64,000 bases of DNA from Paenibacillus sp. BIHB 4019 (lineage in GTDB: Bacteria; Bacillota; Bacilli; Paenibacillales; Paenibacillaceae): NCBI RefSeq assembly GCF_002741035.1, contig NZ_CP016808.1, positions 248,001 to 312,000 of the forward strand, written 5' to 3'. Under the pieces are notes generated by a model. That model searched no databases. It was not told where the DNA came from and was given only the letters and a program-made list of their open reading frames with translations. Both the position numbers and the translations under genes were made by a program. Positions 25,381-33,845 of this stretch are shown in pieces; the stretch's first letter is position 1, and each line of letters opens with the position of its first letter.

Positions 25381-25430
25381 CAAGCGTAAACAGCTAAAGC
25401 CGTCCACTGGCGGCAAAGCTATTTCTAGCA
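25381..25430. repeat. Dispersed GC-rich intergenic repeat, copy 1
   Basis: It begins CAAGCGTAAACAGC and continues through GCCGTCCACTGGCGGC to AAAGCT. It matches the copies near 29.03, 37.74, 37.84 and 51.01 kb. It lies in the leader of the sheath mRNA. Confidence 0.75.
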
Positions 25431-25535
25431 AAATCGGTGAAGATTCTACCTTTTTCAGCAAAAATAGCGCCCCTCCTTCCTGCAATAGGCTCGTTCTTCA
25501 TACAAATTATTACAAAGTTAGACTTTACACCAATA

Positions 25536-25565
25536 ATACTAAACACTCCAATCCTTGTTTGTCAA
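25536..25565 (-). promoter_or_regulatory. Sigma-A-type promoter of the injection operon
   Basis: On the minus strand a perfect TTGACA (25560-25565) is followed after 18 bases by TAGTAT (25536-25541). It lies about 185 bases upstream of the sheath gene. It is the only strong promoter seen ahead of the long co-oriented gene run. Confidence 0.75.
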
Positions 25566-25819
25566 TAAATACAATTTAGGACTTTTATACTTATTTACAA
25601 TAATAAATAGAACTAAAGTCGCTAATTTTCGTGATCTATTACTAAATTATAGATGGATTCCGATAACATTCTTAGGGTAATGCCCAAACAATGTAAATCA
25701 CTTCGTTTTTCTCATAAGCCGCCCGCCCTATAAGCGCCTCCGCGCCGCCCTATTCTTCCATATTCGATCAATTATTCAACCCATAAATAACTAGAAAGAA
25801 AGGGATTATACATACAATT

Positions 25820-27862
25820 ATGATAAAAAAACCATTTATACGCTCTTTGTTATTTTTATGCATAGGCAGCTTATTGCTAAGCCTCTCTGTTTCCCTCCCA
25901 CCTTCCGCTGCTGCGGAGGCTGCTCCGCCTGCCAACCAATTTGATGCGATGTTTGTTCTTGATACAAGCTACTCCATGACAGAAACCGATCCCGGCAATA
26001 CGTCTGCGGAAGTTATCCATATGCTGATGGATATGAGCGAGGCCGAGCGTACGCGCATCGGATACGTCGCCTACAACCATTCGATTGTGGACAGCCAGCC
26101 GCTGACGGATATGTCGGTCAAGGAGAAGCGCACCCGATTGAAAAGCTCGATCGAGTCGCTGAAGCGCAAAGGTTATACCGATATCGGACTTGGATTGCTC
26201 AAGGGCACGAATATGCTCGCCGAGCAGCGCAAGGAAGACAGCCAAGCTTATGTTGTGCTTTTGTCAGACGGGGCTACAGATCTCGGCATCTACTCCAGCA
26301 ACCGCACGGTGCAGGATTCAGGGGAAGATGTAACCGCAGCAATTAATCTTGCGAAAAAAAATGGGTTCCCGATTTATACGATTGGGCTTAATCATGACGG
26401 CACGGTCAATAAAGCGGAGCTTGCCCGCATTGCGAAAGAAACGGGCGGCAAATCGTTTATGACGAGCAGCGCCGAGGATTTGCCGGAAATTTTCAACCAA
26501 ATTTATGCTGATCAGGTGCAGTCGATTTTGCTCCCCGTTGCCGCTCTAACAGCGAAAGGCAGCTTGCAGGAAGTTCCGGTAACGATAGCGAACGGAAGCA
26601 TGAGCGAGGCCAACATTATTCTCATTTCGGAGAAACCGATCAATGAGACGCAGCTCTTTTATCAATCGAGCAATATTCGGATGTACAATTCGAGCAAATA
26701 TACGATTTTGAAAATTACGTCGCCGCTCAAAGGCACCTTTAACTTGAAATTCCGCGGCGTCTCGGGCGACTTGGTCAAAATTTATGTTTTGGCCAACTAT
26801 GAGCTGAATGGTGAGGCAAAGCTGTCTTCTGATAAAGATATTGTGAAGGGCCAGCCTACACCGTTCGAAACACAGCTGTTCCATCCAGACGGCTCGCCAT
26901 TGGCAGATGCCGATTTTTATGCGACGGTCAAAGCGGTGCTCACGATTACTAACAAAGATACGAAAAAATCAGAGGAAATTCCGATGACTTTGACAGAGGA
27001 TAAGCTGGAGGCTGGCTATAGCTTTCCGATCTCGGGCAATTACAGCTGGCGCGTACGAATGGAAGGGCCGGATTTTTACCGCGTTATGCCGGGCGGTCCG
27101 TTAACCGTGACTAATTTGCCTCCTGTGGAAGCAGGCGATGGCCGCATCAAGCTTAGCAAGGAAGATGGCGGCTCCGACATTGCGCTAAGCACATTGTTCA
27201 CGGACCCGAACAATGATCCCTTAACCTTCAAGCTTGCGTCTACTGCTGCTTCTAACCGCTATGATGCTGCGATTACAGCCGATGGCATTTTGCAGCTGGA
27301 GCCGCTCAAAACCGGAACGTCCGACTTGGTTATTGAAGCAGCAGACACGGAAGGCGGAACGCTGACACGGACGATTAAAGTAGAAGTAACGTCCGTCTGG
27401 ACGCTGTACCTTCAAATTGCAGTTAGTGTGCTGATACTCGCGATTATAGGAACGGTGCTTTATTTCGTCTTGCGTCCGAAGCCGCCTTTTGCCGGCAGGC
27501 TGGAAGGCTTCTTCCTCAACACCGCGAGCGGCAATGAAATTCCGGTGACGTATTGGCCGCTCACTTCATTCCCGCAGCATTCCATTACGCTGCAGCAGCT
27601 GTTCCATTCGCTCGATATTAATGAGCCGCTGCCTGAAGCAGCAGCAATTACCTTTTATGCAGGGAAAAAAGGAACGTTGTTCGTGAAGCATACGTCGCGC
27701 TGCACGCTCGTGCGCGGCAAAACCGCACTGCGCAAAGACCGCAAAGAACCGCTGCAATATGGCGACAAGCTGTATATTACGTTCGAGGATGGCATTACGG
27801 AGATCGAGCTGCGCTACAAGCCGATTAAGGCGAATACGAATATTTTTACAAGGCCGGATTGA
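25820..27862 (+). CDS. vWA-domain single-pass membrane protein
   Basis: A 680-residue protein. It has a signal peptide (about 1-32, ending around AAAEA), then a von Willebrand A domain at about 40-240 with a complete MIDAS: DTSYSM, the Thr of GYTDIG, and LSDGATD. Beta-sandwich-like domains follow (a cadherin-like DPNNDPLTF segment at about 455), then a membrane helix at about 529-551 (LQIAVSVLILAIIGTVLYFV) and a cytoplasmic beta-rich tail of about 125 residues. It thus links the outside to the cytoplasm. It is divergent from the sheath operon and convergent with the kinase gene. A sensor or anchoring role for the injection apparatus is inferred from position. The ribosome site is weak (AAAGGG about 15 nt upstream). 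Confidence 0.75.
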   Translation: MIKKPFIRSLLFLCIGSLLLSLSVSLPPSAAAEAAPPANQFDAMFVLDTSYSMTETDPGNTSAEVIHMLMDMSEAERTRIGYVAYNHSIVDSQPLTDMSVKEKRTRLKSSIESLKRKGYTDIGLGLLKGTNMLAEQRKEDSQAYVVLLSDGATDLGIYSSNRTVQDSGEDVTAAINLAKKNGFPIYTIGLNHDGTVNKAELARIAKETGGKSFMTSSAEDLPEIFNQIYADQVQSILLPVAALTAKGSLQEVPVTIANGSMSEANIILISEKPINETQLFYQSSNIRMYNSSKYTILKITSPLKGTFNLKFRGVSGDLVKIYVLANYELNGEAKLSSDKDIVKGQPTPFETQLFHPDGSPLADADFYATVKAVLTITNKDTKKSEEIPMTLTEDKLEAGYSFPISGNYSWRVRMEGPDFYRVMPGGPLTVTNLPPVEAGDGRIKLSKEDGGSDIALSTLFTDPNNDPLTFKLASTAASNRYDAAITADGILQLEPLKTGTSDLVIEAADTEGGTLTRTIKVEVTSVWTLYLQIAVSVLILAIIGTVLYFVLRPKPPFAGRLEGFFLNTASGNEIPVTYWPLTSFPQHSITLQQLFHSLDINEPLPEAAAITFYAGKKGTLFVKHTSRCTLVRGKTALRKDRKEPLQYGDKLYITFEDGITEIELRYKPIKANTNIFTRPD

Positions 27863-27925
27863 GCTAGAGAATGAGGCTTTATCATTTGATTTTTCTAATG
27901 AAGCTTATATAACGAGGTCCAAATG

Positions 27926-27965
27926 AAAAAGCGCCTAAGACAATTCGTTGTCATAGACGCTTTTT
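27926..27965. terminator. Bidirectional terminator between vWA and kinase genes
   Basis: The arms AAAAAGCGCCTAAGACAA and TTGTCATAGACGCTTTTT around a TTCG loop pair with two mismatches and carry A- and T-runs. It serves the convergent vWA and kinase genes. Confidence 0.85.
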
Positions 27966-28018
27966 CATGCTGCTGCTTTGCTATTTATAATAGAAGAAAC
28001 GATGCATTTTTTTGCCCG

Positions 28019-28933
28019 CTAAAGCTGCCTGTCCCGCCTCTTGCCAGCTGTTAATAGGCTTTCCCAGCGGAGAGCCATGGCGAACCAGCCGAGAGAGCGG
28101 CATCTTTTTTCCGGCGACATCGCAAGTCCCCAGTGGATCAGCTTATCGAAGGGAGCGCTAATGCGGCGATGGTTATACGATCTTACCGCAGCAAGATTAT
28201 CCTCGAACAGGCGCTGCCTGACATCCAGCGGCGCTTTCCCTGCAAAAATGTAATAAAGCGTAGCCGCTAAACTATAAATATCGGATACCGGCTCCTGCCG
28301 CGACGTTTCCGAATAAAACTCCAATGGCGAATAACCGCTTGAAGTAAAAATAAGCTGCTTTCCAGGATTTCCATAAGGAATCGCCGAGCCAAAGTCAATC
28401 AGCTTCACCCCGCCACCTTCGTCAATCATAATATTGCCGGGTTTTACATCGCGGTGAATGATGCCCTGATCATGCACATATTTCAGCGCGCCTACTACTC
28501 CGCCAGCAATCGACAGCAGCTCTGGCTGCGCTCGTGTGACGTCCTCCTGCTGCAAATAATGCTCCAGCGTGAGGCCGCGGCAAAACTCCGTAACTAAATA
28601 CGCCGTGCCATTTGCTTCTATATAATCCGTGTAGCCTACAATTTGCGGGTGGCTCAGCTTCTTCAAAATAATCGCTTCCTGCGCAAAGACGCAAAGCAGC
28701 TCGCGAAATTTCTCGGCAAAGGCTGGCCCGCAGCCTACCGTTAGATGATCCGCCTTGCGCCTCGCCAGCTGCTGGGGGAAAAACTCTTTAATAAGCTTCA
28801 GCTCGCCCGTCTCCGTCTGCCGCGCTTTATAGACAATGGAAAGCTCGCTTTGATGAATGGCCTGCTTCACCTGATAAACGTCGCCAATTCGCGTATTGCG
28901 AATTAACGCTTCCGTCGTTTTTTCCTGCTCCAT
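28019..28933 (-). CDS. Ser/Thr protein kinase (PpkA/PknB-like catalytic domain)
   Basis: A 304-residue kinase domain without membrane helix or sensor domain. Key residues are present: an ATP-anchoring Lys about 49 (LKLIKEF), helix-C Glu about 86 (FAQEAIIL), the catalytic IIHRDVKPGNIMI (about 158-170) and LIDFGSA (about 178-184). The glycine loop (IHQSELSIV) is degenerate. It is a single gene at the edge of the injection locus; with two PP2C proteins and two FHA proteins nearby it completes a phospho-threonine switch like the PpkA-PppA-Fha pathway of T6SS. GAGG lies just upstream of the ATG. Substrate unknown. Confidence 0.85.
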   Translation of the reverse strand: MEQEKTTEALIRNTRIGDVYQVKQAIHQSELSIVYKARQTETGELKLIKEFFPQQLARRKADHLTVGCGPAFAEKFRELLCVFAQEAIILKKLSHPQIVGYTDYIEANGTAYLVTEFCRGLTLEHYLQQEDVTRAQPELLSIAGGVVGALKYVHDQGIIHRDVKPGNIMIDEGGGVKLIDFGSAIPYGNPGKQLIFTSSGYSPLEFYSETSRQEPVSDIYSLAATLYYIFAGKAPLDVRQRLFEDNLAAVRSYNHRRISAPFDKLIHWGLAMSPEKRCRSLGWFAMALRWESLLTAGKRRDRQL

Positions 28934-29030
28934 AACCTCGTCCCCATCTTACAAAAGTTTTAATTCATCTCTTATATATGTTATCGGCTGCGCATACAGT
29001 TATTGTCATAAGGAGAAGGAAATTTTTTAA

Positions 29031-29100
29031 GCAAGTCGAAACGGCTGTCGCCGTACTCTGGCGGTAAAGCTCCTGTTTCGCGATAAATTATAAGCATGTT
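29031..29100. repeat. Dispersed GC-rich intergenic repeat, copy 2
   Basis: It contains GAAACGGCTGTCGCCGT, then CTGGCGGTAAAGC and GTTTCGCGAT. The outer GAAACG/CGTTTC-type ends and inner GCC/GGC arms can fold. It sits in the 28934-29229 gap, which otherwise shows only a terminator. Confidence 0.75.
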
Positions 29101-29126
29101 TAAGTGCGAAACTTATACATGCTTAT

Positions 29127-29154
29127 ATAAAAAAAAAGCAGCCGATTAGCTGCT
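29127..29154 (-). terminator. Rho-independent terminator after erpA
   Basis: On the minus strand AGCAGC, a six-base loop and GCTGCT are followed by a run of eight or more T. It lies about 75 bases downstream of the erpA stop. Confidence 0.85.
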
Positions 29155-29229
29155 CCCTGTTTATCGCCTGTAGGATGGCTTGCTTCATTATTAATGAAGC
29201 TTTATTTCATTCATGATTTTAAAAATGGT

Positions 29230-29595
29230 TTAGCACTCGCCAGCTTCAGCAGGCTTGCCCGCGTCGGTCGCTGTGCGGAAGCTGCTTCCACAGCCGCATG
29301 TAGCGCTCGCATTCGGATTTTCGATCGTAAACCCTCCGCCCATAGCGGATTCCTTCCAATCGATCTCCAGGCCGTTCAGATAGCGCAGGCTGCTTTGGTC
29401 AACGACGACTCTAAGGCCCGTCATATCCATTTCCTGATCGTCCGCGGACTGTTCATCATCAAATCCCATGCTGTAGGAAAAGCCGCTGCAGCCGCCTTCC
29501 TTCACACCGATGCGCAGGAACATTTCCGGAGTTCCCTCCGATTCCAGCATTTCTTTTATTTTATCAGTTGCCGATTCACTGATTGTAATCATCAT
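29230..29595 (-). CDS. erpA: A-type Fe-S cluster carrier (IscA/SufA/ErpA)
   Basis: A 121-residue HesB-fold protein that carries Fe-S clusters to apo-enzymes. The three conserved cysteines are present: GVKEGGCSGFSY and NASATCGCGSSF. The C-terminal tail (about 15 residues after the CGCG motif) is somewhat longer than usual. GGAGG lies 6 nt before the ATG at 29595. It is a single gene closed by a strong terminator. Confidence 0.92.
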   Translation of the reverse strand: MMITISESATDKIKEMLESEGTPEMFLRIGVKEGGCSGFSYSMGFDDEQSADDQEMDMTGLRVVVDQSSLRYLNGLEIDWKESAMGGGFTIENPNASATCGCGSSFRTATDAGKPAEAGEC

Positions 29596-30024
29596 TCATT
29601 ACCTCCCTGCAAAATACGATTCTAATGCATGCTTATACGTCTAGTATACTCCTCTTCACGAAACAGCTCAAGAGTCCTTTGCCCGCTTCCATATATGGCA
29701 AAGCTATGACTTAATAGTTGCCGCTGCAACAATAGAGGTTTATAATAATGTCATCTCAAGCGTAAACGACTGATGCTATACTTAACCAGTAAAGCTTCGT
29801 TTCGCGTAGAAATATAAGCCTGACATAAACAGATTACTTATTCCAGTCTTATATTTTTAACAAAATCGGATCAGCAAGTTATTTTTTTCACAATTAGCCC
29901 AATCAGTACCGACAGTGATGTCCTTATCTGAGGTTGACCCGATTGTGGCTGACGATCGCATTCGCCGGCCTTTATGTCTTTTTAATAGCAATACCACTTG
30001 GAAAAAATGAAGGAGGATGCCGAT
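29596..30024. other. Intergenic region between erpA and mqnE
   Basis: Over 400 bases without a gene. A degenerate copy of the dispersed repeat (AAGCGTAAACGACTG ... TTTCGCGTAGAAATATAAG) lies at about 29757-29820. No promoter could be assigned with confidence. Confidence 0.5.
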
Positions 30025-31128
30025 ATGTTTATCGCGGTACCTACAGAACAGAAGCGCATGCAGGAAATTATTGACAAGGTTCGAAATGGGCAACGGCTGA
30101 CGCTGGAGGATGGCGTATTTCTCTATGAGTCAGACGATTTGCTGACGATTGGCCAACTCGCGAACGAAGCGAATTTGCGCAAAAATGGAAATAAGGTTTA
30201 TTTTATCGAAAATATGAGCCTTTATTTCACGAATGTATGTGAAGCGCATTGCGCATTTTGCAACTTCCGCAAAGATGAAGGCGAGCCTGGCTCCTACACG
30301 CTGACTGGGGAGCAAATGATTGAATATGTGGAGCAGCATATTCACCCGGGCGTACGCGAATTTCACATCGTTGGCGGCCATAACCAGCATGTGCCTTTTC
30401 AATATTATGTCGATTCTCTAAAAGCTTTGCATAAGCAATATCCAGATGTCACGCTGAAAGCTTATACGGCGGCGGAAATTGATTTTTTCTCGCGGATTAG
30501 CGGCTTGACGTATAAAGAAGTGCTGCAGGAACTGATGAAAGCGGGGCTGAAATCCCTGACAGGCGGCGGTGCCGAAATTTTGTCTGACCAATACCGCAAA
30601 AAAATGCGCGTAACGAAAGCCGACGTATCGCAGTATCTTGATGTTCACCGCACGGCGCACAACCTGGGGTTAAAAACACATACGACGATGCTGTACGGCT
30701 CTATCGAGAGCAAAGAGGACCGCGTAAGGCATATGATTCAAATTCGCGAGCTGCAGGATGAAACAAATGGTTTCTTGGTATTCATTCCTTTGTCCATGCA
30801 GCCGATAAATCCTAAAGCGGGCATTAGACGCCGCAACTCCGCTTTCGAGGATTTAAAGACGATCGCGATTAGCCGTCTCATGCTCGATAACTTCCAGCAT
30901 ATCAAAGCTTATTTTATCAATATTGGCACACAGCTGACGCAAGTCGCACTGACGATGGGAGCTTCCGATGCTCACGGCACAATTGTGAAGGAGCGCATTA
31001 GCCACGCCGCAGGCGCACTTACGCCAGAAGGCATTACTCGTGAGGATTTGATTTGGCTGATTAAAGGTGCAGGACGCGTTCCGGTTGAACGCGATACTTT
31101 CTACAACGAAGTTAAGGTTTATGAGTAA
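30025..31128 (+). CDS. mqnE: Aminofutalosine synthase (radical SAM)
   Basis: MqnE joins enolpyruvyl-oxybenzoate and adenosine by radical chemistry to give aminofutalosine, an early step of the futalosine route to menaquinone. The 367-residue protein has the CEAHCAFC cluster motif (CxxxCxxC) after LYFTNV, a REFHIVGGHNQ segment and the late GASDAHGTIVKE. The ATG at 30025 (MFIAVPTEQ) is chosen because AAGGAGG is 8 nt upstream; the in-frame 29998 start would lie before it. Menaquinone made this way fits the nearby NADH dehydrogenase-like gene and the heme genes. Confidence 0.92.
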   Translation: MFIAVPTEQKRMQEIIDKVRNGQRLTLEDGVFLYESDDLLTIGQLANEANLRKNGNKVYFIENMSLYFTNVCEAHCAFCNFRKDEGEPGSYTLTGEQMIEYVEQHIHPGVREFHIVGGHNQHVPFQYYVDSLKALHKQYPDVTLKAYTAAEIDFFSRISGLTYKEVLQELMKAGLKSLTGGGAEILSDQYRKKMRVTKADVSQYLDVHRTAHNLGLKTHTTMLYGSIESKEDRVRHMIQIRELQDETNGFLVFIPLSMQPINPKAGIRRRNSAFEDLKTIAISRLMLDNFQHIKAYFINIGTQLTQVALTMGASDAHGTIVKERISHAAGALTPEGITREDLIWLIKGAGRVPVERDTFYNEVKVYE

Positions 31129-31253
31129 TCATCTGACCAATCACATATATTAAGGCGTGTATGCATAGCGCAGGACTGGCTTCCGGTTTACATGCACACC
31201 CTTGCAGCATCCATGACTGATCAGATTAATAATAATGCGGGGTTGAGGCGTAA

Positions 31254-32321
31254 ATGAGAAAATTAGTAATTTTAGGCGGCGGCTACGGCGGCCTTGCCAT
31301 TGTTGAAGAACTGATCGAGAAGCATATCCCGCTGGATGTGTCTATCGTTCTGATTGACCGCATGCCGTTCCAAGGCTTGAAGACGGAATATTATGCTCTA
31401 GCTGCCGGTACCGTGTCCGACCTTGAGCTGCGCGTCAAGTTCCCGGTGGACTCGCGAGTCAGCACCGTTTATGGCGAAGTTGACAATCTTGATCTTGAAA
31501 ATAAGCTGGTTTATCTGGAGCAGCAAGACCCGATCTCCTACGATTGGCTCGTCATTGGCCTTGGCTGCACAGACAAATACCATGGCATTGAAGGAGCAGA
31601 GACGTTCTCTACGAGCATTCAGACGTTTTCTGCTGCACGCAAAACGTATCAACAGCTTAATGACGTCAAGCCTTACGGACAGGTGTCAATCGTAGGCGGC
31701 GGGCTCAGCGGCGTTGAAGTAGCTGCCGAGCTGCGCGAAAGCCGTCCCGATTTGAACATTCGCATTATTGACCGCGGCGCAGGCGTCATGTCCGCTTTCC
31801 CAGGCAAGCTGCAATTGTTCGTCGCGGAATGGTTTAAAGGCCATGAAGTGGAAATGCTCGGCAATGTTTCCCTTTGCAAGCTTGAGCAGGGCGTCCTGCA
31901 CGACCACAATTCCAGCAAGCCGCTGCTGAGCGATGTAACGGTATGGACGGCAGGCATTCAGCCGGTGCCGATCGTGCAGCGTCTGGATTTGCCGAAGGAT
32001 AATCAAGGAAGGCTGATTATCGATGAGCATCATCAGCTCCCTTCCCACAGCGGCGTATTCATTGTCGGAGATTGTGCTGCACTGCCCTTCTCTCCAAGCG
32101 GACAGGCGGCTGGCGCGCAAGGCAAACAAATTGCTGAAGTCATGCAAGCCATTTGGCATGACAAAACGCCCCGGCTTGGCAAAATCAAGCTCAAGGGCGT
32201 TCTCGGTTCGCTCGGCAAAAAGAGCGGCTTTGGCATTATGGGCGGCACACCGCTTATGGGCCGTGTACCGCGCCTCGTAAAGAGCGGCATTTTATGGCGG
32301 TCCAAGCGGCACTTCGGTTAA
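31254..32321 (+). CDS. Type II NADH dehydrogenase-like flavoprotein (YutJ-like)
   Basis: A 355-residue pyridine-nucleotide disulfide oxidoreductase. It shows the FAD motif VILGGGYGGLAIVEEL, the NAD motif SIVGGGLSGVEVAAEL, TVWTAGIQP and the C-terminal FAD contact VFIVGDCAA. The length and motifs fit the NDH-2 superfamily; the YuzB-like and NifU-like neighbours match the Bacillus yutJ-yuzB-yutI neighbourhood. Its end overlaps that of the convergent DUF1450 gene by four bases. Electron transfer to menaquinone is likely but the acceptor cannot be read from sequence. Confidence 0.85.
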   Translation: MRKLVILGGGYGGLAIVEELIEKHIPLDVSIVLIDRMPFQGLKTEYYALAAGTVSDLELRVKFPVDSRVSTVYGEVDNLDLENKLVYLEQQDPISYDWLVIGLGCTDKYHGIEGAETFSTSIQTFSAARKTYQQLNDVKPYGQVSIVGGGLSGVEVAAELRESRPDLNIRIIDRGAGVMSAFPGKLQLFVAEWFKGHEVEMLGNVSLCKLEQGVLHDHNSSKPLLSDVTVWTAGIQPVPIVQRLDLPKDNQGRLIIDEHHQLPSHSGVFIVGDCAALPFSPSGQAAGAQGKQIAEVMQAIWHDKTPRLGKIKLKGVLGSLGKKSGFGIMGGTPLMGRVPRLVKSGILWRSKRHFG

Positions 32322-32590
32322 AGATCGTCCAGCAGCTTGTCTAGTGCGTCACGATCGGTCTCTTGGCGAATAATAGCTTCATGAATTTTGCCATATAATT
32401 CATCAATGGTATCGGCGGCGACAATTTCCCCCTCGACGAGGGCAAACGGCTTTAAGTAGCATTCGCCGCAGTTGCCGAGACAGCCATATTCTGTAATTTC
32501 GTAGAGATCTTCTTGCTCGAATTTCTGCATAATGTCCACGGTTCCATGGTGGGCATTGCTAGTACAATATTCAATCATTGTCTTAAACAT
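32318..32590 (-). CDS. DUF1450 (YuzB-like) small protein
   Basis: A 90-residue protein with MIEYCTSN near the start and EYGCLGNCGECY in the middle, the Cys pattern of the YuzB/DUF1450 family (thioredoxin-like ferredoxin fold, function unknown). It is convergent with the flavoprotein gene and divergent from the NifU-like gene, as in Bacillus. The Cys set suggests metal or Fe-S handling, unproven. Confidence 0.85.
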   Translation of the reverse strand: MFKTMIEYCTSNAHHGTVDIMQKFEQEDLYEITEYGCLGNCGECYLKPFALVEGEIVAADTIDELYGKIHEAIIRQETDRDALDKLLDDL

Positions 32591-32675
32591 AAGCTTTACA
32601 CCTTACCTTGCTGTAGGTATCCATTTTCAATTGCACGACTTTGTACTATAATAAGACAGAAAGGAGATGATTGCA

Positions 32676-32921
32676 ATGAGTGAACAAGCACAAAGCACAA
32701 TGTACGATGAAGTATTGGACGTACTGGATAAATTGCGTCCGTTCCTGCAGCGCGATGGAGGAGACGTTGAGCTCGTAGACGTTGAGGACGGTATCATTAA
32801 GCTTCGCCTGATGGGTGCATGCGGCAGCTGCCCAAGCTCCACCATCACGCTGAAAGCTGGTATTGAGCGCGCACTGCTTGAAGAGGTTGAGGGCGTAGTC
32901 GAAGTCGTTCAAGTATTCTAA
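32676..32921 (+). CDS. NifU C-terminal-like Fe-S scaffold (YutI-like)
   Basis: An 81-residue NifU-C domain with the [17 protein letters not shown] opening and the cluster-binding [10 protein letters not shown] motif (CxxC). It is a scaffold or carrier for Fe-S clusters. The ATG at 32676 is chosen over that at 32667 because AAAGGAG is 9 nt upstream. It is closed by a strong hairpin terminator. Confidence 0.92.
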   Translation: MSEQAQSTMYDEVLDVLDKLRPFLQRDGGDVELVDVEDGIIKLRLMGACGSCPSSTITLKAGIERALLEEVEGVVEVVQVF

Positions 32922-32945
32922 TCGTACACTAAAGCAATAAGCTAT

Positions 32946-32987
32946 AGCGAAAGCCCGGTGTCCTCTGAGGACAACCGGGCTTTCGCT
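32946..32987. terminator. Strong hairpin terminator after the NifU-like gene
   Basis: The arms AGCGAAAGCCCGGTGTCCTC and GAGGACAACCGGGCTTTCGCT pair almost fully; a short T-rich stretch follows on the plus strand. Confidence 0.8.
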
Positions 32988-33035
32988 GTTTGCATGTTCT
33001 ATTCAGCTGCGGACGAGCACTTGCATCTCTTTTAT

Positions 33036-33815
33036 TCACAGTCCTTTAATATTAGGACGAATCGGATCAAATCCGCCCGTCACATTAATAATATTCCCCG
33101 TTAAAAAATCCGACCGCCTTTCGCATAGAAAGGTGATCACCCGAGCAACATCTTCTCCTGTTCCGGGTCTGCCAAGCGGCGATTCCTCATCCTCCTGGCC
33201 TTCTACCTCAGCAATCGTCCGTTCCTTGTTCGCTCCGCGAATATCGCCAGGCCCAATCATATTGACGGTAATGCCATAAGCAGCTTCTTCAACGGCAAGC
33301 GATTTGGTAAAGGAGACGAGTCCGGTTTTGGCTGCCGCATATACTGCTCGGTGGGGCCATGACCGCGCTTCACCCGCGTGTCCAAAGCCGAAATGAATGA
33401 TCCTTCCCCAGCCACGGCTCCGCATGCCTGAAAGCAGCTTATGATCGAGCAGCATAACGCTGAGCAAATTGCTGTTAAGCATGTCCGATATAGCGGCAAA
33501 ATCATAGTCGGCAAACAGCCGCCGCTCCCTGACAAACGGTCCCGCATTGTTGACCAAAATATCAATGCCGCCTCTCCAGCTTGCCGCTTCATCGGCCAGC
33601 TTCGTCGCGCCTTCCGGCGTTGAAAGATCCGCCTGCACAATGGTAGCGCTTACGCCGAGTTGTTCGATTTCTTTTTTCGTTTGCTGGGCTTCCTGTTCGC
33701 TCTTAAAATAATTAATGACGATATGACTTCCCTGCTGCGCAAGCTGCAATGCGGTTCTTTTGCCAAGCCCTTTGGCGCTTCCCGTGACAAGCGCCGTTTT
33801 CCCGTTCAACTCCAA
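33036..33815 (-). CDS. SDR-family oxidoreductase (FabG-like)
   Basis: A 259-residue Rossmann-fold dehydrogenase. It has the cofactor motif TGSAKGLGKRTA, NNAG (LVNNAGPF), and the catalytic YAAAKTG with Ser/Tyr/Lys arrangement; the upstream region near GFGHAGE stands where the catalytic Ser usually is. A TTG start at 33815 follows AAGGAGG by 8 nt. The substrate is not evident. Confidence 0.88.
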   Translation of the reverse strand: MELNGKTALVTGSAKGLGKRTALQLAQQGSHIVINYFKSEQEAQQTKKEIEQLGVSATIVQADLSTPEGATKLADEAASWRGGIDILVNNAGPFVRERRLFADYDFAAISDMLNSNLLSVMLLDHKLLSGMRSRGWGRIIHFGFGHAGEARSWPHRAVYAAAKTGLVSFTKSLAVEEAAYGITVNMIGPGDIRGANKERTIAEVEGQEDEESPLGRPGTGEDVARVITFLCERRSDFLTGNIINVTGGFDPIRPNIKGL

Positions 33816-33845
33816 TTGTGCTTCCTCCTTGCGATTACGAATCGA

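Larger units (their letters stand above)
25352..25819. other. Divergent intergenic region: operon promoter plus dispersed repeat
   Basis: This gap separates the minus-strand injection operon from the plus-strand vWA gene. It contains a copy of the GC-rich dispersed repeat (25381-25430), a strong minus-strand promoter (25536-25565), and AT-rich sequence towards the vWA gene in which no confident plus-strand promoter was found. The sheath mRNA would carry a leader of about 180 bases that includes the repeat hairpin. Confidence 0.6.

Noticed and set aside
1..29000. Prophage or phage-tail bacteriocin
   Set aside because: No integrase, terminase, portal, capsid, tape measure, tail fibre, holin or lysin was seen, and the phospho-regulatory and Hsp70 genes do not fit a prophage.
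31151..31203. Hairpin between mqnE and the flavoprotein gene
   Set aside because: The arms pair only in part and have no T-run, so neither a terminator nor a regulator is claimed.
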